DNA from: Blautia schinkii DSM 10518
GTDB lineage: Bacteria; Bacillota; Clostridia; Lachnospirales; Lachnospiraceae
NCBI GenBank assembly: GCA_000702025.1
Contig: KL370852.1
Span: 1-64,000, forward strand
Direction of reading: 5' to 3'
Length of the DNA stretch: 64,000 nt
Every line of letters begins with the position of its first letter. The stretch's first letter is position 1. Both the position numbers and the translations under genes were made by a program. Shown one piece after another: positions 34,274 through 42,747 of the stretch. The notes below the pieces were generated by a model. It was not told the origin of the DNA and did not search any database. It saw nothing but the letters and a program-made list of their open reading frames with translations.

Positions 34274-36401
34274 ATTTACGTTCCGCGATTTCCGCCATCT
34301 TTGCCTCATTGAGTCTTGTGTCACCGTGGACACGGCTGTAGGAAAGATATCCGTTCATACGGTCAATCTTAGTGAGGTTGGTGGAACCGCACACCGGACA
34401 CACATCCATCTCAAGCTCCTCGTGTCCGCAGTCGTCGCAATACGCCAGGGACAAATTGACGCCCTCATAATATCCAAGTGCCATGGCGCGTCGGATCAAA
34501 GTGCGGATTGCTTCGTGGTTGTAACCGATGGGATAACGTACATACTGAATCTTGCCGCCGTTACAAAGCTCCCAGAAGCGTCCCTCTAAATCCTGCTTTT
34601 CTATAGGCGTCACATCTTCGGTCACATGACAGTGGAAGCTGTTGCTCACGTATGGACGGTCGGAAACCCCTTCCACAATTCCGTACATCTTACGGAACTG
34701 CTCTACCTGCAGACCACAGAGGCTCTCTGCCGGTGTACCATAGATTGCGTAGAGGTTTCCGTCCTCCTGCTTAAACTGGTTCACCTTATCATTGATATAT
34801 TTCAATACCTCAAGCGCAAACTGGCCGTCCTCGGCAATGGATTTGCCATTGTACAGCTCCTGAAGCTCATTGAGGGCCGTGATGCCGAAAGAGGCAGTCA
34901 TGGGCTTAAGTATCTTACTGATTTTCTCATGTGGCTTGAGATGTCCGCCATAGAAACCGCCCTCACAGTAAGCAAGAGGATTGGTGGACGCTCTCATCTG
35001 TCCTAAATATTCATAAGTACGGATATGCAGACTCCGTATCATTTCCAAATAAAAATCAAGAACTTCATAGAAATCCCGGCTCTCCGCACGTGCCTTGGCA
35101 AGAATCATGGGCAGATGCAGACTTACCGCACCCACATTGAAGCGGCCTACAAATACAGGGGAATCGTTCTCATCCGCCGGGTACATGCCGCCCCGCTCAT
35201 ACCACGGACTTAAGAAAGCACGGCATCCCATAGGGCTGATCACTTTCCCGTAGCGCTTATACATGCTGGAAATATAACCCTCACCGGACATGGAAAGCCA
35301 GTCTGGATACATGGTCTTTGCCGAGCAGTCAACTCCGGCCTCAAACACATCCTCACAGCATTTTCCGGTTCCGTGAATGTTTTCATCATAAAGAAATACG
35401 ATTTTGGGGAAAAGTACGGGCTTTTTGTGGCCTTCTTTTCCCTGTCCGCCCTTGTGTACTTCCAAAAGAGAAATGGTGCACATTTTCTCAAACTGTGTGG
35501 TCCCAAGTCCCAGAGTGACGGTCACAAAGGGGTAGTCCCCGCGGGAGGAGCCTACAGTATTCAGCTTGTATTCGATTCCCTGCCAGCCCTGGTCAAAGTC
35601 TCTGCGCACCTTGTCAAGTGCGTATTCAATCGCCTTTTCCTCGCGGCCGGACCAGCTCTCATCAGCATATTTCAGGAATTCCCGCACATATTTGTCATAG
35701 CTTTTTTGTGCGTAGGGAGCCAGGATCTTGTCAACCTCCGGCACTGTGAAGCCGCCGTACTGCTGGGCTGCGGTGCTGAGGATGATATCGCCCATCACGT
35801 CAAAGGCCGTATCCAGCGTTTTCGGCTCATTGTACCACACATTTCCCATCTCGAAGCCGTCCCTGAGCACGGACGCCACGTCAAACAAGCAGCAGTTCAT
35901 GGTATCAAGGCGTGCGGACTGGTCATGGATGTAGATATAACCGTCTTTGCAGGCCTGGAGCTCATTGCGGTTCATGAAAAATTTGCGGTAAAGCTCTTTG
36001 TTCAGTTCATTGAAGATCAGACTGCGCTTCGTGGCTACCAGCGCACTGTCTGTGTTTGCGTTGCTTTTATCGCCGATGTAGCGGATGGCCTGGCTCTTGG
36101 TATATACATCGTCCATCATATGTATGAAATCAAGCTTGTAATTGCGGTAATCCCGGTAGCTCTTCGCCACGGCCGGATTCACACGCTCTAAGGCGCCCTC
36201 CACAATATTGTGCATTTCCTGGATGGCAATCTCTTCCTTACCGAGGGAATATGCGTGCTCCTCGGCAAAGCGGCAGATGAAGTCCTTCTCCTCCTGGGAA
36301 AAGGTGTACAGAATGCGGGCGGCTGATTTGTTTACGGCGGCCACTATCTTTTTGGAATTGAACTCTTCTCTTGTTCCGTCTTTTTTTGTCACATAAATCA
36401 T
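34266..36401 (-). CDS. nrdD: Anaerobic ribonucleoside-triphosphate reductase
   Basis: This class III enzyme reduces ribonucleotides to deoxyribonucleotides without oxygen. The 711-residue protein has an N-terminal ATP-cone (about 1-90), the catalytic barrel, a zinc site with two CxxC pairs near residues 658-676 (CDDC, CPVC), and the glycyl-radical site in MNGYLSYSR near the C-terminus. Its activase gene nrdG is not adjacent. The gene converges on yfhO with an 8-bp overlap. GGAGAAG precedes the start. Confidence 0.97.
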   Translation of the reverse strand: MIYVTKKDGTREEFNSKKIVAAVNKSAARILYTFSQEEKDFICRFAEEHAYSLGKEEIAIQEMHNIVEGALERVNPAVAKSYRDYRNYKLDFIHMMDDVYTKSQAIRYIGDKSNANTDSALVATKRSLIFNELNKELYRKFFMNRNELQACKDGYIYIHDQSARLDTMNCCLFDVASVLRDGFEMGNVWYNEPKTLDTAFDVMGDIILSTAAQQYGGFTVPEVDKILAPYAQKSYDKYVREFLKYADESWSGREEKAIEYALDKVRRDFDQGWQGIEYKLNTVGSSRGDYPFVTVTLGLGTTQFEKMCTISLLEVHKGGQGKEGHKKPVLFPKIVFLYDENIHGTGKCCEDVFEAGVDCSAKTMYPDWLSMSGEGYISSMYKRYGKVISPMGCRAFLSPWYERGGMYPADENDSPVFVGRFNVGAVSLHLPMILAKARAESRDFYEVLDFYLEMIRSLHIRTYEYLGQMRASTNPLAYCEGGFYGGHLKPHEKISKILKPMTASFGITALNELQELYNGKSIAEDGQFALEVLKYINDKVNQFKQEDGNLYAIYGTPAESLCGLQVEQFRKMYGIVEGVSDRPYVSNSFHCHVTEDVTPIEKQDLEGRFWELCNGGKIQYVRYPIGYNHEAIRTLIRRAMALGYYEGVNLSLAYCDDCGHEELEMDVCPVCGSTNLTKIDRMNGYLSYSRVHGDTRLNEAKMAEIAERKSM

Positions 36402-36419
36402 ACTATTCTTCTCCTATAT

Positions 36420-36489
36420 ACCACATCTGGTAATTATTATTAATATATCCCCTTATTATCCCCAATATCTGGTACGAATATAGAGTATA
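36420..36489 (-). promoter_or_regulatory. nrdD promoter region with two NrdR-like dyads
   Basis: On the minus strand a -10-like TATACT (36489-36484) is followed by two related dyads, CCAGATATTGG (36472-36462) and ACCAGATGTGGT (36431-36420). Their centres are close to four helical turns apart. NrdR binds paired boxes upstream of reductase genes, but these only partly match its consensus. Confidence 0.35.
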
Positions 36490-36523
36490 GCATATCTTTA
36501 GGGAAAATGGAAGTAGGAAACTG

Positions 36524-36828
36524 AGGGAACCCCGGAAAGTTTTTGGGGACGGGAGGGAGAAGGAAATCGGGTGCGGGGCGGCGGTGGTTTGGCTCTGTCT
36601 TGTCAGGCATTGCTCGCTTGCCTTCAACTAATTGCCAACTGCGACTAAGCAGCTCACGAAGAGCGTTCGCAGCTAAGTCTTCGTAGGCAATGGATTTTCA
36701 GGCGCGCTTCCGCAAAATGCCTGACAAGACAGAGCCAAACCACCGCCGCCCCGCACCCGATTTCCTTCTCCTGGCCTCTCACTACGTTTCCGCACCCTAT
36801 GGGTGGAGTGTTGTTTTCGCAGGGAGGT
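36524..36828. repeat. Palindromic element, copy B: conserved core in perfect inverted arms
   Basis: Left arm 36556-36611 and right arm 36716-36771 are perfect 56-bp inverted repeats; they enclose the 104-nt core at 36612-36715. The core matches copy A at 93 of 104 positions, while the arms differ from copy A, with only loose likeness in the outer half. Flanks near 36529-36541 and 36782-36828 match those of copy A. As with copy A, it lies between two minus-strand genes, directly upstream of the promoter of the downstream gene (nrdD). Confidence 0.85.
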
Positions 36829-36867
36829 TACTGGTGAATTTTGTAGTATTAGGAATCGTAAGTGTGG

Positions 36868-37626
36868 TTATTTGGTGTATTCTTTGATTAGATATAGTTT
36901 TACTTCACGGTCTTCGGTGTCTACGTTGTGCAGTGAGAAGGTGTCTCCTGTTTGTAGATCGACCGACAGTTGCTTATCGCCTGTAAGGTAAACCGTCTCG
37001 AACGAATCTTCGTGTTGGATTTCGATGCTGCAGTAGCCTTCGTCGATGACTGCTATGTATCGACCGGCGGGGATCCATTGGCCGGCGGTTACTTCTCCGT
37101 CTTGTTTGGAGAGGAAGCCGTAGACTGTGTAGCCATCCAGGTCTTTATTTTTGAATATGGCGGACAGTTCGTAGGCGAAGTGTTCTTTTGCGAAGTCTAT
37201 GCCGGCTGGTAGTAGGGTACAGATGATTACGATGATCGTGATGATGATCGCTGTGATGTTTCTTTTTTTCTCGCCCTTAGCCGGCGGGTTGCTGGGTTTT
37301 GTATAGTATCTTGAGGTTGTAGGGGGTGTAGGCGGCTTTGCGGCGGTGCGTTTGAGAGTGGATGGGGTCGCAGGGGTATGTTTGGGGGTGTTTATTTTTT
37401 TGCCTGCTTCCATGCTGGCGGTCAGTATTTTTTTCGCCTTGTCTCCCAATGGGATTTCGCTCTCTTTAAGCTCTCTGCGTGCTTCTGGTGTGGCGTGGCG
37501 GAGGTGGTCGCTGCGGTTCTCGTTTAAGTGATAGAGCACTTCGTCATTGCGGTACGGCATTCCGCATAGTTTGCATCTTCCGTTTACAATTGGTCCGTCA
37601 CATATCTGGCATTTGGTTTTATTCAT
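36868..37626 (-). CDS. Zinc-ribbon single-pass membrane protein, function unknown
   Basis: The 252 residues comprise an N-terminal zinc ribbon (CQIC near 6 and CKLC near 18), a charged stretch, a Pro/Thr/Lys-rich linker (about 80-120), a membrane helix near 126-145 and an outside domain of about 100 residues that looks all-beta. Similar short zinc-ribbon membrane proteins are common in Lachnospiraceae without known function. AGGGGG precedes the ATG. It ends about 40 bp from palindromic element B. Confidence 0.7.
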   Translation of the reverse strand: MNKTKCQICDGPIVNGRCKLCGMPYRNDEVLYHLNENRSDHLRHATPEARRELKESEIPLGDKAKKILTASMEAGKKINTPKHTPATPSTLKRTAAKPPTPPTTSRYYTKPSNPPAKGEKKRNITAIIITIIVIICTLLPAGIDFAKEHFAYELSAIFKNKDLDGYTVYGFLSKQDGEVTAGQWIPAGRYIAVIDEGYCSIEIQHEDSFETVYLTGDKQLSVDLQTGDTFSLHNVDTEDREVKLYLIKEYTK

Positions 37627-37773
37627 ATCTATGCCCCCTTTTCTCTGCTCTTCGGCAGCTTATCTGCGTACTTAAGGTGTTTTGTCTGGTGATATCTGCG
37701 CTATCATTTCTATCTCTGTTCACTATTGTTACATCCATTGTATCTATTTTAAGTAAATCTTTCAAGCTGTAAA

Positions 37774-37802
37774 TTGCCAAGCGGGGATTTTCCTGCTATA
37801 AT
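37774..37802 (+). promoter_or_regulatory. Probable promoter of asnA
   Basis: TTGCCA (37774-37779), a 17-bp spacer and TATAAT (37797-37802) lie 32 bp before the asnA start. The leader is too short for a T-box. Confidence 0.7.
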
Positions 37803-37834
37803 AGGCTAATATTATTTTTTAAGGAGGGCTTTCC

Positions 37835-38842
37835 ATGGAACAAATTAAAATTCCTTTGGGTTATCATGCGGATTTGAATCTTCATGATACTCAGGTAGCA
37901 ATCAAGACAGTGAAAGACTTTTTTCAGCAGACGCTGGCGCAGAAATTGAATCTGCTGCGTGTATCCGCGCCTATATTCGTCAATCCCAGCTCGGGCCTTA
38001 ATGATAATCTGAATGGTGTGGAGCGTCCGGTGAGCTTTGATATCAAGGGTCAGGATGAAAATGCGGAAATCGTTCACTCTCTGGCAAAGTGGAAACGTTA
38101 TGCCCTGAAAAAATACGGATTTTCCGAAGGGGAAGGCTTGTATACGGACATGATCGCCATCCGCCGCGATGAGGATCTGGATAATATCCATTCTGTTTAT
38201 GTGGATCAGTGGGACTGGGAGAAGATCATTACCAAGGAAGAGCGCAATATGGACACTCTGGTACATACAGTTCGTACCATTTACAGTGTTCTGCGTAAAA
38301 CTGAGAAATATATGGCTGTTCAGTATGACTATATTGAGGAGATTCTCCCCAGGGAGATTGCTTTTGTGAGTACGCAGGAGCTGGTGGATATGTACCCTGA
38401 GTGCACCCCGAAGGAACGTGAATATAAGATTGCGAAGGAAAAAGGCGCTGTTTTCCTCATGCAGGTAGGTAAGACCTTAAGCAACGGCGAACGCCACGAC
38501 GGGCGTGCACCGGATTATGATGACTGGGAGTTAAACGGTGATATTCTTGTTTACTATCCGGTGCTGGATATCGCTCTGGAGCTTTCCTCCATGGGTATCC
38601 GCGTGGATGAGGAGGCTCTGGACCACCAGCTCTCTGTTTCCGGATGTGACGAGCGCCGTGAGCTTGATTTCCAGAAGGCTGTGCTTAATAAGGAGTTGCC
38701 GTATTCCATCGGCGGCGGAATCGGCCAGTCCCGAATCTGTATGTTCTTCCTGCGCAAGGCACATATCGGAGAGGTGCACGCTTCCCTTTGGCCGAAGAGC
38801 GTATTGGAGGAAGCTGCTGCGAACGGTATTCAGCTTCTGTAA
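37835..38842 (+). CDS. asnA: Aspartate-ammonia ligase
   Basis: It makes asparagine from aspartate, ammonia and ATP. The 335-residue class II synthetase-like protein has typical blocks: an N-terminal LRVSAPIFV, the DQWDWEK motif, YPDLDI-like YYPVLDIALELSSMG, and the final GGGIGQSR motif 3. AAGGAGG lies seven bases before the ATG. It is a single-gene unit with its own promoter and terminator. Confidence 0.97.
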   Translation: MEQIKIPLGYHADLNLHDTQVAIKTVKDFFQQTLAQKLNLLRVSAPIFVNPSSGLNDNLNGVERPVSFDIKGQDENAEIVHSLAKWKRYALKKYGFSEGEGLYTDMIAIRRDEDLDNIHSVYVDQWDWEKIITKEERNMDTLVHTVRTIYSVLRKTEKYMAVQYDYIEEILPREIAFVSTQELVDMYPECTPKEREYKIAKEKGAVFLMQVGKTLSNGERHDGRAPDYDDWELNGDILVYYPVLDIALELSSMGIRVDEEALDHQLSVSGCDERRELDFQKAVLNKELPYSIGGGIGQSRICMFFLRKAHIGEVHASLWPKSVLEEAAANGIQLL

Positions 38843-38900
38843 ATCTCCCATGAAGCTTATAATAAGATTTTAAATATGTGTCCATGTTCATAACTTTATA

Positions 38901-38940
38901 TGCCCGCAAAGCCTTAATTATAGGCTTTACGGGCATTTTT
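38901..38940 (+). terminator. Intrinsic terminator after asnA
   Basis: TGCCCGCAAAGCCT (38901-38914) pairs with AGGCTTTACGGGCA (38922-38935) with one mismatch, followed by five T. Confidence 0.85.
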
Positions 38941-38998
38941 ACTATAAGTAGATACTTCGTATCCCGCCGCTCGTTAACGTATCAATACACTTTTGGGG

Positions 38999-39052
38999 TT
39001 GACGTTCTTTGATTTATGCGGTATATTTATATTATTAAGATATAAATATACC
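38999..39052 (+). promoter_or_regulatory. Promoter with overlapping operator-like dyad
   Basis: TTGACG (38999-39004), a 17-bp spacer and TATATT (39022-39027) form a promoter. A perfect 13-bp dyad, GGTATATTTATAT (39020-39032) with ATATAAATATACC (39040-39052), covers the -10 and the start region. The XRE-type regulator encoded by the second gene of the unit is the natural candidate to bind it. Confidence 0.6.
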
Positions 39053-39069
39053 ACATTGGAGGGAATGTT

Positions 39070-39435
39070 ATGAAAGTTCGAAGATATTTATATGGTTCAA
39101 TGGGACTACTTTCTTTATTAGGATTTATCGGAATATTTACCGATGAAAAAGGATTTCTTGGATTCTTTGCATTTGTAGTTGATTTTGAATATTTTTTTAT
39201 AAAATCTGATGAAATGCTGGAAGAATACATGAACAAGTCAGCTTCAAGAGCTTTCTATTGTGGAATGATCATGACTGCAATTGCTGCTCTTTTAAATTTT
39301 ATTTGTTTTAATCAAACAGGGCATAAAGCATTGACAATAGGCTTTGCAGCGGGATGGGCTGTGTCTGTTATGGTTTACGCCTTATCAACTGCATTTTATG
39401 GTTTTAAGGCAAACTGGGGATTAAGTAATGATTAG
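39070..39435 (+). CDS. DUF3796-type small membrane protein
   Basis: This 121-residue protein has about four hydrophobic segments (near 7-27, 30-45, 65-82 and 88-110). It resembles the DUF3796 family, which in Firmicutes is usually coded next to a small XRE repressor, as here. Its function is unknown. GGAGGG precedes the ATG. It overlaps the regulator gene by 8 bp, and the pair is AT-rich compared with its neighbours, which suggests transfer as a unit. Confidence 0.75.
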   Translation: MKVRRYLYGSMGLLSLLGFIGIFTDEKGFLGFFAFVVDFEYFFIKSDEMLEEYMNKSASRAFYCGMIMTAIAALLNFICFNQTGHKALTIGFAAGWAVSVMVYALSTAFYGFKANWGLSND

Positions 39436-39628
39436 AAATAGAATTAAAGAATTTCGAGCAAAAAATGATATGAAACAAGAGGAGTTAGCTAAATTAGTTG
39501 GGGTCCGCAGAGAAACCATTGGTAATTTGGAGAAGGGACGGTATAACCCTTCATTGGTGCTTGCTTGGAAAATTGCCAAAGTATTTCATGTATCTATCGA
39601 AGAAATATTCACTATTACAGACGATTGA
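39428..39628 (+). CDS. Small XRE-family transcriptional regulator
   Basis: The 66 residues are almost entirely one helix-turn-helix domain (RIKEFRAKNDMKQEELAKL, then VRRETIGNLEKGRYNPSL), the layout of compact YozG/Cro-like repressors with no ligand domain. It is cotranscribed with the DUF3796 protein. Autoregulation through the dyad at 39020-39052 is likely by analogy. Confidence 0.88.
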   Translation: MIRNRIKEFRAKNDMKQEELAKLVGVRRETIGNLEKGRYNPSLVLAWKIAKVFHVSIEEIFTITDD

Positions 39629-39685
39629 TAAAGCAGAATGAAAAAAAATAATATACTAATTTGTGAATTCACATAAAACAAAAAC

Positions 39686-39736
39686 AGACAAAAAGACCAG
39701 GCTAAGGAATTACCCCAAGTCTGGTCTTTATTTTAT
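39686..39736. terminator. Bidirectional intrinsic terminator
   Basis: AAAGACCAG (39692-39700) and CTGGTCTTT (39721-39729) form a 9-bp stem with T-rich tracts on both sides. It separates the XRE unit from the convergent symporter gene. Confidence 0.8.
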
Positions 39737-39822
39737 TGCTGCTCTCAGGCAAATAGCCTGCAGCAGTTGCCGAATGGATGCGCAGACCTGTCCACCCGGC
39801 TCGTTGTCGGCGTAGATAAAAT

Positions 39823-41223
39823 CTATTCCTTCCAGCACGTCGTATTCTTTATCCCCAACTCGTCAGGCCGGAAAACCGGGTCGTTTCCTTTTGCCCTCTG
39901 TGCACTGTAGTCTTTGAGAATCTTCACTGCCGTTCCGCCAAGCAGCAAAATCGCGATGATATTCACGATTGCCATGAAGCCCATCAGAACGTCGGCCAGA
40001 TTCCAAACCGTATCAAAATTCGCCTGTGCGCCCACAAAGACCACGGCCACACACACCAGCCGGAATACAAACAGAAGCCGTTTGTCGTCTTTGATAAATT
40101 TCAAATTCGATTCTGCATAGCAGTAATTTCCCACCAAAGAGCTGAAAGCAAACAGAAAGATTGATATGGTGATAAAGTGAATTCCCATTTCACCTACCGC
40201 AAACTTTACTGCCTCCTGCACAAAAGGCATTCCCGTAAGCTCCGGGTCGATTACTCCGTAATTCAGCAGCATCATGGCTGTGGTGGAGCATATTAAAATC
40301 GTGTCAATGAACACCGAGAGCATCTGTACAAGCCCCTGCTTTGCGGGGTGGGACACGTCTGCCGTGGCCCCCGCATTTGGCGCAGAGCCCATACCTGCCT
40401 CGTTGGAAAACAGTCCCCGCTTAATGCCCAGCATCACACAGGAGCCGGCAAAGCCTCCCGCGATGGAACGAATATCAAATGCCTCAGAAAATATCATGGC
40501 AAAGATTCCCGGCAGCTTTCCGACATTCGTGATTGTGATAAACAATCCTAACGCGATATACAGCACAGCCATCACAGGAACAAGCCCGGAGGTGATCACA
40601 CCAATTCTGTGTACACCGCCGAAAATCACCAGAGCAGTAGCCACCGCCAGAACCGCACCAATCACAGCCGGTACTGCTGTGGACGCATAATCGCTTCCGA
40701 AATAGTATGCAAAGGCCGAGCTTACATTATAGGACTGCAGAGCATTAAACCCAAAGGCAAAGCACGCAATCAGCAGAATTGAAAAAACAATCCCCAGCCA
40801 GCGCTTTCCCAGGGCATACTGGATATAGTAAGCCGGACCTCCGCGGAAGGTTTTCCCATCCTTTGTCTTATATGCCTGGGCAAGAGTGCTTTCTACAAAG
40901 GCAGATGCACTTCCGATGATTGCCAGCAGCCACATCCAGAAAATCGCTCCCGCACCGCCCGCGGCCAAAGCGGTGGCAACCCCGGCAATATTTCCGGTCC
41001 CTACCCGGGATGCCGTGGAAATCATCAAAGCCTGGAAAGACGATACGCTGTGGTCATCCTTTTTCTTTTCTGTAAGCACGCGCACTGCTTCAGGAAGCAT
41101 ACGTATCTGCACAAACTTCGTGCGGACGGTAAAATACACCCCGGTCCCCACCAATAAAACAATCAAAATATACGTATAAAGATACTCACTCAGCGCACCA
41201 ATTATTTCGTTTAGAATTGTCAT
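39823..41223 (-). CDS. Sodium:alanine (AGCS) symporter
   Basis: The 466-residue transporter has about 10-11 membrane helices and imports alanine or glycine with sodium. It shows the family signatures: ISTASRVGTGNIAGVATA near residue 70, GGPAYYIQ near 128 and the GLFSNEAGMGSAPNA block near 270. GGGGGAAATGT precedes the ATG. It is a single-gene unit between two terminator or promoter regions. Which substrate it prefers cannot be told. Confidence 0.95.
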   Translation of the reverse strand: MTILNEIIGALSEYLYTYILIVLLVGTGVYFTVRTKFVQIRMLPEAVRVLTEKKKDDHSVSSFQALMISTASRVGTGNIAGVATALAAGGAGAIFWMWLLAIIGSASAFVESTLAQAYKTKDGKTFRGGPAYYIQYALGKRWLGIVFSILLIACFAFGFNALQSYNVSSAFAYYFGSDYASTAVPAVIGAVLAVATALVIFGGVHRIGVITSGLVPVMAVLYIALGLFITITNVGKLPGIFAMIFSEAFDIRSIAGGFAGSCVMLGIKRGLFSNEAGMGSAPNAGATADVSHPAKQGLVQMLSVFIDTILICSTTAMMLLNYGVIDPELTGMPFVQEAVKFAVGEMGIHFITISIFLFAFSSLVGNYCYAESNLKFIKDDKRLLFVFRLVCVAVVFVGAQANFDTVWNLADVLMGFMAIVNIIAILLLGGTAVKILKDYSAQRAKGNDPVFRPDELGIKNTTCWKE

Positions 41224-41359
41224 ACATTTCCCCCTTTTTGTGTGATGTTTTTTTCAGGCAGAACCACCTATTTTATCCAGATTTCGCATGTGGTATTCTA
41301 TACGAAATCAGCCTGATTTGCAAGCCCTAAATTTTCCAAAAATTTAATAATTCAGCTTA

Positions 41360-41399
41360 TTGACATCATAGTACCCACATACTATCATAAACATGTGGG
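41360..41399 (+). promoter_or_regulatory. Promoter of the CBS-domain gene with dyad over the -10
   Basis: TTGACA (41360-41365), a 17-bp spacer and TATCAT (41383-41388) form a strong promoter. CCCACAT (41374-41380) and ATGTGGG (41393-41399) are perfect inverted halves flanking the -10, as in an operator. Confidence 0.65.
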
Positions 41400-41458
41400 C
41401 TTATGGTATTTAGCTGTACAGTTGCCCGTAAACTGAAAGAACGAATGAGGTACTCATT

Positions 41459-41869
41459 GTGAATATTTTATTTTTTTTGACACCCAAAAGCGAAGTAGCA
41501 TACATATTTGAGGACGAAACCCTCCGCCAGACTCTCGAAAAGATGGAGCACCGTAAATTCTCCTGTATCCCGATTCTGAGCCTTGACGGACAATACACCG
41601 GTACCATTTCCGAGGGCGACCTGCTCTGGGGTATGAAACGCTTCGGGATCACGGACATGAAGGATGCCGAGAATATACCGATCATGGCAGTTCCCCGGCG
41701 CGCCACATACAAGCCCGTGCACGCAGACTCCAATATGGAGGACCTTCTTGACCGGGCCATCAACCAGAATTATGTGCCGGTAGTGGACGACCAGGGTGCT
41801 TTCATTGGTATTATTACCCGTAAAGCCATTATCAAATACTGCTATAATGAAATGAAGAAGATAACCTAA
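41459..41869 (+). CDS. Two-CBS-domain protein
   Basis: This 136-residue stand-alone Bateman module has two CBS motifs (about 5-62 and 70-130). Such proteins bind adenine nucleotides or c-di-AMP-like ligands and regulate partners. The start is probably GTG at 41459 behind ATGAGG. No fused effector domain is present; the protein resembles the CcpN/YtoI-linked or CbpB/DarB-type small CBS proteins. That c-di-AMP receptor role is only a possibility. Confidence 0.85.
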   Translation: MNILFFLTPKSEVAYIFEDETLRQTLEKMEHRKFSCIPILSLDGQYTGTISEGDLLWGMKRFGITDMKDAENIPIMAVPRRATYKPVHADSNMEDLLDRAINQNYVPVVDDQGAFIGIITRKAIIKYCYNEMKKIT

Positions 41870-41900
41870 GAGCCCATCCTCTTACAATTAAACCAAAAAG

Positions 41901-41971
41901 AAAAATAGAAATATCCCGCGGAGAATCGTATGCTGACAGGCACCCGGTTCCACGGGATATTTCTATTTTTT
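41901..41971. terminator. Long-stem bidirectional terminator
   Basis: AAAAATAGAAATATCCCG (41901-41918) pairs perfectly with CGGGATATTTCTATTTTT (41953-41970), with T-rich ends on both strands. Confidence 0.85.
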
Positions 41972-42072
41972 CCGAACTACATAATCAAGTTGACCGATTA
42001 TAGACTTTTTTCCGGTAATCTTAAAAATATTTGAACGCATAAGTCATAAGTAAATATAGAAAGGAACACAAT

Positions 42073-42747
42073 ATGATAAAAAAACTTTTGTTTGTAGACG
42101 ATGAGGATGCTATTTGTAACCTTGTCAAACTGCATTTTCAGACTGAAGGTTATCTTGTCTATACCGCGTCTGACACGGAGGAAGCTGCTCAGATGCTTTC
42201 CCATGCTCCTGACTTAATTCTGCTGGACATCAATATGCCGGAGATTGACGGGCTGGAATTTTGCAAAAAAATACGCAATCACATTAACTGCCCTATTATC
42301 TTTCTTACCTCCCGCATTACGGAGCAGGACAAGATTACCGGCTTGCGGGCCGGCGGGGACGATTACATCACCAAGCCGTTCAGCCTGGAGGAATTGACGG
42401 CCCGTGTAGAAGCCCATCTCCGAAGAGAAGTCCGCACACAGCACAGCGGCAATACAAGAATGTTCGGCGACCTGTTCATTGATTATGCAGGACGGTGCGT
42501 GTACTGCAATGAACAGACTATCCCATTCTCAAAAAAGGAATTTGACATCATCGAATTTCTATCACTTAACGCCGGACAGGTTTTTGACCGGGAACGGATT
42601 TATGAGCGGCTTTGGGGATATGAGGCGGAAGGAAACAGTGACATACTAAAAGAGCATATCCGCAGAATACGCACAAAACTGGCGAAAGTAACCAGCAAAA
42701 ATTATATCGAAACCGTTTGGGGGTGCGGATATAAATGGATAAATTAA
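42073..42747 (+). CDS. OmpR-family response regulator
   Basis: The 224 residues hold a receiver domain (acidic pair DDED near 10, phospho-Asp in LLDINMPEIDG near 53, Lys in TKPF near 102) and a C-terminal winged helix (about 128-222). It opens an operon with a kinase and an ABC transporter, the usual layout of antimicrobial-peptide or envelope-stress sensing and export modules. AAAGGAAC precedes the ATG. The kinase gene overlaps by 13 bp. Confidence 0.95.
   Translation: MIKKLLFVDDEDAICNLVKLHFQTEGYLVYTASDTEEAAQMLSHAPDLILLDINMPEIDGLEFCKKIRNHINCPIIFLTSRITEQDKITGLRAGGDDYITKPFSLEELTARVEAHLRREVRTQHSGNTRMFGDLFIDYAGRCVYCNEQTIPFSKKEFDIIEFLSLNAGQVFDRERIYERLWGYEAEGNSDILKEHIRRIRTKLAKVTSKNYIETVWGCGYKWIN

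Noticed and set aside
37627-37834. T-box or other riboswitch before asnA
   Set aside because: The promoter lies only 32 bp from the start codon, leaving no room for a leader structure.
39700-39822. Possible frameshift at the end of the symporter, because another frame stays open beyond the stop
   Set aside because: The in-frame ending (GIKNTTCWKE) fits the usual C-terminus of this family, and the other frame soon runs into a terminator.
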